A DNA stretch of 9,408 nucleotides from an uncultured Collinsella sp. (GTDB lineage: Bacteria > Actinomycetota > Coriobacteriia > Coriobacteriales > Coriobacteriaceae). Below, piece after piece: positions 1 to 5,842 of the stretch. The translations under genes and the position numbers were made by a program. The notes beneath the pieces were generated by a model. The model was not told the origin of the DNA. It ran no database searches and saw nothing but the letters and a program-made list of their open reading frames with translations. How positions within the stretch are numbered: position 1 is the first letter of the stretch; each line of letters begins with the position of its first letter. The DNA lies in contig CABQHZ010000065.1 in assembly GCA_902464175.1 (NCBI GenBank), positions 1 to 9,408 on the forward strand, written 5' to 3'.

Positions 1-54
1 GAGAGCTTGGGACATGCCGTGGCAGCCAAGCTCCAAGAGATGCTCGGTGAGTAG
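1..54 (+). CDS. C-terminal end of an unidentified protein (partial)
   Basis: Frame 1 is open from the window edge and ends with TAG at 52-54. The 17 visible residues are ESLGHAVAAKLQEMLGE, which look like an amphipathic C-terminal helix. A hairpin with a T-rich tail starts about 20 bases after the stop, as expected for the end of a real transcription unit. The fragment is too short to assign a family, and the start lies outside the window. Confidence 0.5.
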   Translation, partial: ESLGHAVAAKLQEMLGE

Positions 55-73
55 CACGGCCCCAAGTCACCAC

Positions 74-110
74 AAAAGTTCCCCTTGCGGGGGCTTGTTT
101 CGTTTGTTTG
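74..110 (+). terminator. Rho-independent terminator after the partial left-edge gene
   Basis: The stem pairs 76-84 (AAGTTCCCC) with 89-96 (GGGGGCTT), with one bulged T and a 4-base loop. The tail from 97 (GTTTCGTTTGTTT) is T-rich. It sits just after the TAG at 52-54 on the same strand, which supports a terminator role. Confidence 0.7.
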
Positions 111-251
111 TCTTGATCTGTAACAGTTCCAAGGCCGAAAACGGGCTAGATGTTACAGATTAAGATTATTTAGGTCGATATCGACTGTTTGTCTTGATCT
201 GTAACATCTAGGGTCGATTTTGCCGAGTTACTGTTACAGATCGAGATGTTT
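105..251. repeat. Two ~60-nt repeat elements in inverted orientation
   Basis: Four related arms are visible. Two identical 21-base direct copies, containing TCTTGATCTGTAACA, lie at 105-125 and 186-206. Two complementary arms lie at 151-165 and 232-246. Arm 146-165 pairs with 192-211 over 20 positions with a single G·T, and 115-127 pairs perfectly with 230-242. All these pairings share one centre at 178.5. The block is therefore best read as two copies of one 60-nt element facing each other, each with its own internal dyad. The centre holds the small palindrome GTCGATATCGAC (174-185). No ORF of interest covers it. Its function is unknown; it may be a dispersed intergenic repeat of the genome. 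Confidence 0.75.
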
Positions 252-257
252 GTGGGA

Positions 258-295
258 GCCACCGCAAAGGTGCCTGTCCCCTTTGCGGCGGTTTT
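258..295. terminator. Strong hairpin at the 3' side of thiD, possible terminator
   Basis: CCGCAAAGG (262-270) pairs perfectly with CCTTTGCGG (280-288). After an A·C mismatch, CC (259-260) pairs with GG (290-291), giving an 11-bp interrupted stem and a 9-base loop. On the + strand it is followed by TTTT (292-295). On the minus strand, where thiD ends 13 bases away, it lacks a U-tract. It may stop either strand or protect the thiD mRNA end. Confidence 0.55.
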
Positions 296-307
296 GGGCT
301 GCGAATC

Positions 308-1138
308 TTAATACTGCCACATGTGGTTGACAGGGCCGGAGCCTTTGCCCATGTTCAGGCCGGCGGCCAGAGCGCCTGTCAGGTATGCCTTGCCCGCATT
401 GACGGCATCGGCAAGATCCATGCCCTGGGCCAGCGCGCAGGCGATGGCGGACGAAAGCGTGCAGCCGGTGCCGTGTGTGTTGTCGGTCTCGATGCGCTTG
501 TGGCGGAACCACGTGGTGAGCGGATCGCCCAGATGGTTGCCCTCGTCATCGAGTGGCGCGGGTTCGGCCAATACATCGTTGGCCTCGTTGACAAGATGCC
601 CACCCTTAACGAGGGATGCGCAACCAAAGCGGCGGGTGAGGAGCATGGCAGCATTTTGCTGTGTGCGCTCGGAGTCGACCTCGTAGTCGAGCAGGGCCAT
701 GGCCTCGGGAATATTGGGCGTGATGACGGTTGCTAGTGGGAACAGGCGGCGGGTGAGCGCCTCGGCGGCATCTTCGGCAATCAGCCGTGCGCCCGAGGTG
801 GCTACCATGACGGGGTCGACGACCACGTTTGTCGCGTTCCAGGCGCTCAGGCGGTCGGCGATAACCTCGATAATCTCGGCAGAGGAAACCATGCCGATCT
901 TGACGGCGCTGGGGCGGATATCGTCAAATACGGCGTCGATCTGCGCAGCGACGATATCAGGGGAGATATTCTGCACGGCGGTGACACCGAGCGTGTTTTG
1001 TGCGGTGATGGCGGTGATGGCCGTCTCGGCATACAGGCGGTGCGCCGTGATGGTCTTGATGTCGGCCTGAATGCCGGCGCCACCGCTGGAATCGGATCCT
1101 GCGATGGACAGGACGGCAGGTACCTTACTGCGATCCAT
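308..1138 (-). CDS. thiD: Bifunctional-type HMP / HMP-phosphate kinase
   Basis: This cytoplasmic ribokinase-fold enzyme phosphorylates 4-amino-5-hydroxymethyl-2-methylpyrimidine phosphate to the diphosphate used by thiamine phosphate synthase; family members often also phosphorylate free HMP. The 276-aa protein has the usual ThiD length. The N-terminal pyrimidine-binding motif SIAGSDSSGGAGIQADIKT spans residues 11-29. NTLGVTAV is at 48-55, VDPVMVATSG at 107-116, TPN at 140-142, and KGGH at 178-181. The anion-hole/catalytic segment NTHGTGCT is at 220-227 with Cys226 as the conserved position. The ATG at 1136-1138 has an AGGGAG ribosome site five bases upstream. It lies 178 bases downstream of thiC on the same strand but has its own candidate -10 box, so it may be transcribed separately. 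No riboswitch is seen directly before it. Family assignment is firm. Confidence 0.96.
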   Translation of the reverse strand: MDRSKVPAVLSIAGSDSSGGAGIQADIKTITAHRLYAETAITAITAQNTLGVTAVQNISPDIVAAQIDAVFDDIRPSAVKIGMVSSAEIIEVIADRLSAWNATNVVVDPVMVATSGARLIAEDAAEALTRRLFPLATVITPNIPEAMALLDYEVDSERTQQNAAMLLTRRFGCASLVKGGHLVNEANDVLAEPAPLDDEGNHLGDPLTTWFRHKRIETDNTHGTGCTLSSAIACALAQGMDLADAVNAGKAYLTGALAAGLNMGKGSGPVNHMWQY

Positions 1139-1184
1139 GTTTGCTCCCTTGTTCGGTCGGAATCAAATGGGTCTTTAAGCCAGC

Positions 1185-1190
1185 ATTATA
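1185..1190 (-). promoter_or_regulatory. Consensus -10 box of a thiD promoter
   Basis: The minus strand reads TATAAT here, a perfect sigma-70/SigA-type -10, about 46 bases upstream of the thiD ATG. No good -35 hexamer lies 16-18 bases further upstream, because that position is occupied by a CCCGGG-flanked dyad (1196-1225). The promoter may be weak or activator-dependent. Confidence 0.55.
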
Positions 1191-1195
1191 AAGAT

Positions 1196-1225
1196 GCCCG
1201 GGCCGACTCTATGTCGAACCCGGGC
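1196..1225. promoter_or_regulatory. CCCGGG dyad between thiC and thiD: operator or thiC terminator
   Basis: GCCCGGG (1196-1202) pairs with CCCGGGC (1219-1225), and inside it CGAC (1204-1207) pairs with GTCG (1213-1216). In the thiC direction the hairpin is followed by ATCTTTATAAT, a modest U-run, so it could end thiC transcripts. Because it sits immediately upstream of the thiD -10 box it could also be a regulator site. The sequence alone does not decide between these. Confidence 0.5.
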
Positions 1226-1316
1226 GGGCGATGCAATCTTTACGCAAATGTAAGCAAATGTTCACACGTCAACAATTGACGAACACCATGTTACCGATTG
1301 TGGCTCCGGTGACGAG

Positions 1317-2651
1317 TTAGTCCTCCATGCCGAGGTCGATCGTCGTGCCTTCGAACACCTTGTTGACGGTGCGGACGGCGCACATCTTGCCGCACATGGT
1401 GCAGGTGCCCTCGGTGGCGGCGGGGGATTCTTCGTAGCGTTTCTTGCCGGTGACCGGGTCGAGAGCACACTTCCACATGGCATCCCAGTCGAGCTTGCGG
1501 CGTGCCTGGCCCATCTTGTCGTCCATGTCGCGGGCGTGTGGCACCTTCTTGGCGATATCGGCGGCGTGCGCGGCAATCTTAGTAGCCATGAGGCCGTCGA
1601 GCACATCCTGGGCGTTGGGCAGGCACAGGTGCTCGGCCGGCGTCACGTAGCACAGGAAGTCGGCGCCGGAGCTGGCGGAGATGGCGCCGCCGATGGCAGC
1701 GGTGATGTGGTCGTAACCCACGCCGATATCGGTCACCAGCGGCCCCAGCACATAGAACGGAGCGTTGTGGCACAGGCGCTTCTGCAGTTTCATATTGGCA
1801 GCGATCTCGTCGAGCGCCATGTGACCCGGGCCCTCGACCATGACCTGGACGCCCGCTGCCCAGGCGCGCTTGCACAGCTTACCCAGCTCGATCATCTCGG
1901 CAGTCTCGGTGGCGTCGTTGGAGTCGTAGAGGCAGCCCGGGCGGCAGGAGTCGCCGAGCGAAATCGTCACGTCGTACTCGTGGCAGATCTCGAGCAGCTC
2001 GTCAAAGTACTCGTAGAAGGGGTTTTCGTTGCCGGTGACCTCCATCCAGCCAAACAGCAGCGAGCCGCCGCGGCTCACGATGTTCATCAGGCGGCCGGTC
2101 TCCTTAAAGGTCTTGGTGACCGACTTGTTGATGCCGCAGTGGATGGTCATAAAGTCCACACCATCCTCGGCGTGCGCGCGCACGACCTCGAACAGGTCGT
2201 CCTTGGTCAGCTTGACCAGCGGCTTTTCCATGTAGCCGATGGCGTCATACATGGGGACGGTGCCCACCATGAGCGGCGTCTCGTCGATGAGCTGCTGGCG
2301 GAACTGGCGCGTCTTGCCCGAGTTGGAGAGGTCCATGATGGCGTCGGCGCCAAAGTCCTCGGCAATCTTGACCTTCTTCCATTCCTCGGCGGCATCGGCC
2401 TTGTCGCCCGAGATGCCCAGGTTGACGTTGACCTTGGTGGACAGGCCCTCGCCGACACCAAAGGCGCGCATGCCCTTTTTGATATGCACGATGTTGGCGG
2501 GAATGGCGATGCGGCCGTCGGCCACGCGCTCGCGGATGTACTCGGGGTCGCGATGCTCGCGCTCGGCAACCTCCTTCATCTGCGGTGTGATCTGCCCGGC
2601 GCGGGCGAAGTCGATTTGCGTGACGAGCTTGGGCTCGGTCTGTGTGCTCAT
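1317..2651 (-). CDS. thiC: Phosphomethylpyrimidine (HMP-P) synthase, short form
   Basis: ThiC is a non-canonical radical-SAM [4Fe-4S] enzyme. It converts aminoimidazole ribotide to HMP phosphate, the first committed step of the thiamine pyrimidine branch. The chosen ATG (2649-2651) has AAGGGAG eight bases upstream; an ATG eight codons further upstream would fall inside the riboswitch and is rejected. The product is 444 aa, the short form lacking the N-terminal extension of the ~630-aa enterobacterial enzyme. Visible motifs include FMTIHCGI, SLGDSCRPGC, and EGPGH at residues 273-277 in the metal-binding part of the barrel. The C-terminal cluster-binding cysteines are Cys417, Cys420 and Cys424. 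Their spacing is CX2CX3C, one residue shorter than the CX2CX4C usually quoted for ThiC. A TPP riboswitch precedes the gene, and thiD follows on the same strand. Confidence 0.96.
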   Translation of the reverse strand: MSTQTEPKLVTQIDFARAGQITPQMKEVAEREHRDPEYIRERVADGRIAIPANIVHIKKGMRAFGVGEGLSTKVNVNLGISGDKADAAEEWKKVKIAEDFGADAIMDLSNSGKTRQFRQQLIDETPLMVGTVPMYDAIGYMEKPLVKLTKDDLFEVVRAHAEDGVDFMTIHCGINKSVTKTFKETGRLMNIVSRGGSLLFGWMEVTGNENPFYEYFDELLEICHEYDVTISLGDSCRPGCLYDSNDATETAEMIELGKLCKRAWAAGVQVMVEGPGHMALDEIAANMKLQKRLCHNAPFYVLGPLVTDIGVGYDHITAAIGGAISASSGADFLCYVTPAEHLCLPNAQDVLDGLMATKIAAHAADIAKKVPHARDMDDKMGQARRKLDWDAMWKCALDPVTGKKRYEESPAATEGTCTMCGKMCAVRTVNKVFEGTTIDLGMED

Positions 2652-2659
2652 TGGCACGG

Positions 2660-2752
2660 CTCCCTTCGTTGGCATTACCCATATCAGGTTTGCGGGTCAG
2701 GGCGGGCGCGCCCAATCTCAGCCTGCCGTCTCGTCCTGCAAGCTCCCCGTTA
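2660..2752 (-). promoter_or_regulatory. TPP riboswitch (THI element) of thiC
   Basis: On the minus strand the leader shows the conserved THI-box blocks in order: CGGGGAGC (2743-2750), GGCTGAGAT (2715-2723), then CCTGATATGGGTAATGCCAACG (2667-2688, shown as two conserved halves around GGGTAATGCC). The GCTGAGA and CCTGAT...GGGTAATGCC blocks are the pyrimidine- and pyrophosphate-binding parts of the TPP aptamer. The final conserved segment GAAGGGAG overlaps the thiC ribosome binding site (2660-2666). Ligand binding is therefore expected to hide the ribosome site and block translation. I did not find an obvious separate terminator hairpin between aptamer and ATG. Confidence 0.95.
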
Positions 2753-2765
2753 TGTCATGGGCTCA

Positions 2766-2796
2766 AGTATAGCCTGAATGGGTACGATTGGGCCAA
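2766..2796 (-). promoter_or_regulatory. Candidate thiC promoter
   Basis: The minus strand reads TATACT at 2766-2771, a good -10 box placed just upstream of the TPP aptamer. The nearest -35-like hexamer is TTGGCC at 2791-2796, with a 19-base spacer, which is weak. Position is what supports the call: transcription would start around 2760, just before the aptamer's first conserved block. Confidence 0.5.
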
Positions 2797-2821
2797 CGAG
2801 CGTGCCTGTGGGGAGGCGAAC

Positions 2822-3343
2822 ATGGAAGACAAGCATCTATATCGAGAGACGCAATGGGATGTATCGGCCGAGGAAAGCCGTGCGCACCATGGGTTGGTCG
2901 CGATTGGCTTTGCGGTGCTTGCCGTGCTGGTGATTGCCTTTTGTATTTGGACGTTTGGCGGTCGCGGCGGCGCTGTCTGGGAATTTGAGGCTGATGATAG
3001 CCTACCGATTATGACGGTGAGGAGTACTGGCGGTAATGCCAATACGCTCGCCGTTCCGGGCGATTATTGGTACCCGCGCGATGAGTTTGTGCAGTTGCAG
3101 CTGAGTGGTGGGTCCATTCCAGGTGAAGAAATCGAACGCGTGACGTTTGACGCAGCGCTCAAAACGCTCACGGTGAAGCTCAAAGATCAAGGAGATGTGC
3201 CCACGACCATGGATATCGCCCTGACGGAATGGCGTCTGGAGCCTCCGACGGGTGTTGCGGTGTCCGAGGTTGAGCACGTTAAGATTGTCTATCAGGACGG
3301 CTCGACAAACGGGATTGCAAAGGCCGATGGCTTGGCGGAGTAA
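2822..3343 (+). CDS. Hypothetical single-pass membrane protein
   Basis: I do not recognise this 173-aa protein. The ATG at 2822-2824 is chosen because GGGGAGG (2810-2816) lies five bases before it; a longer upstream frame would cross the thiC riboswitch and has no support. Residues 1-23 are polar and charged (MEDKHLYRETQW...). Residues 24-45 form one strongly hydrophobic helix (GLVAIGFAVLAVLVIAFCIW core). Residues 46-173 are a soluble, probably beta-rich domain with alternating hydrophobic/charged stretches, predicted outside the cell if the N-terminus stays inside. There is no signal-peptidase site, lipobox, catalytic motif or sortase signal. The gene is divergent from thiC and converges on yaaA with a 23-base gap and no visible terminator. 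It uses more AT-ending codons than its neighbours. A small membrane-anchored accessory protein is the most that can be said. Confidence 0.8.
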   Translation: MEDKHLYRETQWDVSAEESRAHHGLVAIGFAVLAVLVIAFCIWTFGGRGGAVWEFEADDSLPIMTVRSTGGNANTLAVPGDYWYPRDEFVQLQLSGGSIPGEEIERVTFDAALKTLTVKLKDQGDVPTTMDIALTEWRLEPPTGVAVSEVEHVKIVYQDGSTNGIAKADGLAE

Positions 3344-3366
3344 CGGGGTGTTTGGAAACGGCGGGC

Positions 3367-4176
3367 CTATTGTGCCTGCGCGTTCATGAAAACCAAAGTG
3401 TTCTTATTTGAAAGCTCGGGAAAGTGACGATAACCAACGTCAAACGCGGTGAGCCCGCTTACATCCTCGAGCTTGTTTTCTGCCATCCAGCGCACCATGG
3501 AACCACGTGCCTTTTTGCTGGCGGTCGAGCGCTGGATGGGCTTGTCGTTGCGGATGCCTTCGCCAAAGAGGCACGTGACGACCGTGGCGTCGCCCGCGAG
3601 ATGGGGCAGAACGGCTTTGGCGTACTCTACGCTGGCGAGGTTGACGATCGTGGTGTTTGAGCCTGCCGGGGCGATAGCCCGCGCGAGCTTGTCACTCCAA
3701 AACGCATAGAGGTCTCGGGCATCGTCAACGGCGAGCTTCGCGCCCATTTCCAGCCGATATGGTTCGACGGCATGAAAGGGGCGAACGCACCCGTAGAGGC
3801 CGGAGAGGATCCACAGGTGGCTTTGCAGCCATGCGAGCTGCGCGGAATCCATCACCTCGGGCGCCATGCTCTGGTATTGAATGCCGTGGTAGGACATGAC
3901 GGCAGGGGAGAGGTGACAGGCGAGTGCGGGATTGTCGAGATCGCCGTTTTTCAGGATGGGCCCGAACTCATGCAGGGTGTTGAGGCAAGGCCCCAGCAGT
4001 TTGTCACTCACGTTCCATAGCGCCTGCAGGCTGTCGCTGCCTTCATTTCGTTCGATATCTAGCAGTGTGCGGTGGAGGCGAGCCGTCTCGTGCGCAAAAG
4101 GTGGAATGCCCAGGACTTCAAAAGCATCTTGGGCCGCGCGCATCTGCTTGGCGGGCGAAATGATGACCTGCAGCAT
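3367..4176 (-). CDS. yaaA: YaaA family protein (DUF328/UPF0246), peroxide stress
   Basis: The 269-aa protein carries the hallmarks of the YaaA family along its whole length. These are IISPAK at residues 5-10, YHGIQYQSM at 96-104, LSGLYGCVRPFHAVEPYRLEMG at 124-145, NLASVEY at 179-185, and KKARGSMVRW at 221-230. In E. coli YaaA is induced by peroxide through OxyR and limits oxidative damage by lowering free iron; the biochemical activity is incompletely understood. Length is slightly above the usual ~255 aa. The ATG has AGAGGAGA (4181-4188) just upstream. No OxyR or PerR box is evident to me. A long hairpin separates it from the aminopeptidase gene upstream on the same strand. Confidence 0.94.
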   Translation of the reverse strand: MLQVIISPAKQMRAAQDAFEVLGIPPFAHETARLHRTLLDIERNEGSDSLQALWNVSDKLLGPCLNTLHEFGPILKNGDLDNPALACHLSPAVMSYHGIQYQSMAPEVMDSAQLAWLQSHLWILSGLYGCVRPFHAVEPYRLEMGAKLAVDDARDLYAFWSDKLARAIAPAGSNTTIVNLASVEYAKAVLPHLAGDATVVTCLFGEGIRNDKPIQRSTASKKARGSMVRWMAENKLEDVSGLTAFDVGYRHFPELSNKNTLVFMNAQAQ

Positions 4177-4191
4177 GGACTCTCCTCTGCC

Positions 4192-4264
4192 AAAAAGGAA
4201 GTTGCGGTGGAATACGGTCTGCTTTGCCGTTTATGGGCCAGTTTAGTCCGTATTTCACCGCAAC
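4192..4264 (-). terminator. Long hairpin with T-rich tail after the M18 aminopeptidase gene
   Basis: AGTCCGTATTTCACCGCAAC (4245-4264) pairs with 4201-4220 over 20 positions, 18 matched, with a 24-base loop. On the minus strand the stem is followed by TTCCTTTTT (4192-4200), then the yaaA ribosome site. It fits a terminator for the aminopeptidase transcript. The long loop and AT-containing stem are less typical, so a leader structure affecting yaaA is an alternative. Confidence 0.6.
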
Positions 4265-4278
4265 TGATGAAGGGTCGG

Positions 4279-5676
4279 TTAGGCGCGCTCGATGAAGGCC
4301 TTGTAGCCGCGATAGGCCTCGTAGATATCGGCCTTGTTAGCGACCTCCCACAGGGCGTGCATGGACAGGACGGCAACACCGGAGTCGATGACGTTCATGC
4401 CGTACTTGGCCATGATGTATGCGATGGTGCCGCCGCCACCTGCGTTGACGCGGCCGAGCTCGCAGGTCTGGAAGTCAACGCCCGCCTCGTCCATGATGTC
4501 GCGGATGAAGGCCACATACTCGGCGTCGGCGTCGTTAGAGCCGCCCTTGCCGCGGCTGCCCGTGTACTTGTTAAAGCACAGGCCGCGACCCATAAAGGCT
4601 GCGTTCTTGGTTTCGAACTTGCCGGCGTAGCCCGGGTCGAAGCCGGCGGACACGTCAGAGGAGAGCATGCGGCTGTGGGCGAGTGCGCGGCGCAGGGCCA
4701 GCGGGCTGTCCTCGCCGGCGAGCGTCATGATCTCGGCGACGGTGTTCTCGAAGAAGCGGCTCGTCATGCCGGTGGCGCCTACGGAGCCAATCTCCTCCTT
4801 GTCGACGATGAGTGTGATGCTCGTGCGCTCCACGTTGGCGACGTCGATCTGGGCGAGCATGGACGGATAGGCGCAGACACGGTCGTCGTGGCCATAGCCC
4901 AGAATCATGGAGCGGTCGAGGCCCATGTCACGGGCGGGGCCGGCGGGCACGACCTCGATCTCGGCGGAGAGGAAGTCCTCCTCCTCGACGTCGTACTGCT
5001 CCTTGAGGATATCCAGGAACATCTGCTTGACGGGCTCCTTGGGAGCGTCCTTGTCGTCCTCGTCAAACTTGACGGGGCGGCCGCCCACGATCACGTCGAG
5101 GATCTCGGCGTCGACGGCGTCCTTGGCGGGCTTGGCCATCTGCTCGCTCGAGAGGTGGATCAGCAGGTCGGAGATGGTAAAGACCGGGTCGTCGGCCTTG
5201 TCACCGATGTTGATGTCGACGGTGGTGCCGTCCTTTTTGCAGATGACGCCCACGAGTGCGAGCGGGGAAGCGACCCAGTGGTAGCTCTTGACGCCGCCAT
5301 AGTAGTGCGTGTCGAGATAAGCCATGTCGCCGGCCTCGAAGGCGGGGTTCTGCTTGAGGTCCAGGCGCGGCGAGTCCACGTGGGCGCCCAGGATGTTAAA
5401 GCCCTGCTCGAGCGGGGCGGTGCCCAGGTTGACGAGCATAAGGTCCTTGCCGTGGTTGGCGGCGTACACCTTGTCGCCGGCCTTGAGCGCGCGGCCCTCG
5501 GCGATCACGGTCTCCAGATTGACGTAGCCCGCCTCCTCGGCCATCTTGATACCGGCCTTGACGCACAGGCGCTCGGTCTTGTTCTCACTCAAAAACTGCT
5601 TATAGCCGCGGCAAAGCTCCTCGAGCTCCTCGATCTGCTGTGGCGTGTACTTTTTCCATGCGCAGGGACGCTCCAT
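4279..5676 (-). CDS. M18 family zinc aminopeptidase (ApeA-type)
   Basis: This 465-aa cytoplasmic metallopeptidase removes N-terminal residues (acidic or neutral, depending on the member) from peptides. The M18 di-metal site can be read off. HVDSPR places His99 and Asp101; YGHDDR at 261-266 gives the bridging Asp264; DKEEIGS at 292-298 supplies catalytic Glu294 and metal ligand Glu295. SSDVSAGFDP gives Asp341, and SMHALWE near the C-terminus gives His440. Length matches the ~460-aa ApeA/aminopeptidase-1 branch rather than the ~430-aa ApeB branch. The ATG at 5674-5676 has AAGGAG (5685-5690) eight bases upstream. The same frame stays open another 196 codons upstream into the region antisense to polA, which is a GC-driven artefact. 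The gene is divergent from polA. Confidence 0.94.
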   Translation of the reverse strand: MERPCAWKKYTPQQIEELEELCRGYKQFLSENKTERLCVKAGIKMAEEAGYVNLETVIAEGRALKAGDKVYAANHGKDLMLVNLGTAPLEQGFNILGAHVDSPRLDLKQNPAFEAGDMAYLDTHYYGGVKSYHWVASPLALVGVICKKDGTTVDINIGDKADDPVFTISDLLIHLSSEQMAKPAKDAVDAEILDVIVGGRPVKFDEDDKDAPKEPVKQMFLDILKEQYDVEEEDFLSAEIEVVPAGPARDMGLDRSMILGYGHDDRVCAYPSMLAQIDVANVERTSITLIVDKEEIGSVGATGMTSRFFENTVAEIMTLAGEDSPLALRRALAHSRMLSSDVSAGFDPGYAGKFETKNAAFMGRGLCFNKYTGSRGKGGSNDADAEYVAFIRDIMDEAGVDFQTCELGRVNAGGGGTIAYIMAKYGMNVIDSGVAVLSMHALWEVANKADIYEAYRGYKAFIERA

Positions 5677-5842
5677 GACGCAGGCTCCTTTCGGATCGAT
5701 CGTGCTGGTTGATGTACCGTGAGCCATCGTATCACGCGCGGGCCCGCGGCGGCAGGGAAGCCTGATGTGCGGTGGCCGCGGGGCGGGGAGCGTGTAAACT
5801 GGTGTGAGCAAACCGTGCCCAGCCCAAAGCGAGGTATTCAAT
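5677..5842. promoter_or_regulatory. Divergent promoter region of M18 aminopeptidase and polA
   Basis: The 166-base gap must start both genes. On the minus strand TACGAT (5726-5731) is a candidate -10 for the peptidase, about 50 bases from its ATG. On the + strand TAAACT (5795-5800) is a candidate -10 for polA. Neither has a convincing -35. A perfect 12-bp palindrome CGCGGGCCCGCG (5737-5748) lies between them, upstream of both -10 candidates; it could be an operator, or chance in GC-rich DNA. Confidence 0.4.

Noticed and set aside
105..206. Two identical 21-base direct repeats as a minimal CRISPR array
   Set aside because: There are only two copies, with a 60-base gap that itself holds an inverted arm. 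The four-arm dyad explains them better, and no cas gene is near.
1267..1281. CGTCAA/TTGACG palindrome after thiC as a terminator
   Set aside because: Only 6 bp with a 3-base loop and a weak T-run. The CCCGGG dyad further on is a better candidate, so it is not annotated separately.
1536..2777. A 413-codon + strand open frame opposite thiC
   Set aside because: Shadow of thiC with the same Val/Asp/Leu/His-rich composition, and it crosses the TPP riboswitch.
4072..5712. A 546-codon + strand open frame opposite the M18 aminopeptidase
   Set aside because: Low-complexity Val/Leu/Asp/Gly/His composition mirrors the codons of the real gene. It has no recognisable family and no good ribosome site.
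5804..5842. GTG start giving polA 13 extra residues
   Set aside because: No ribosome site precedes it, and it would follow the candidate -10 box by only a few bases. The ATG at 5843 has GAGGT at good spacing and starts the conserved region.
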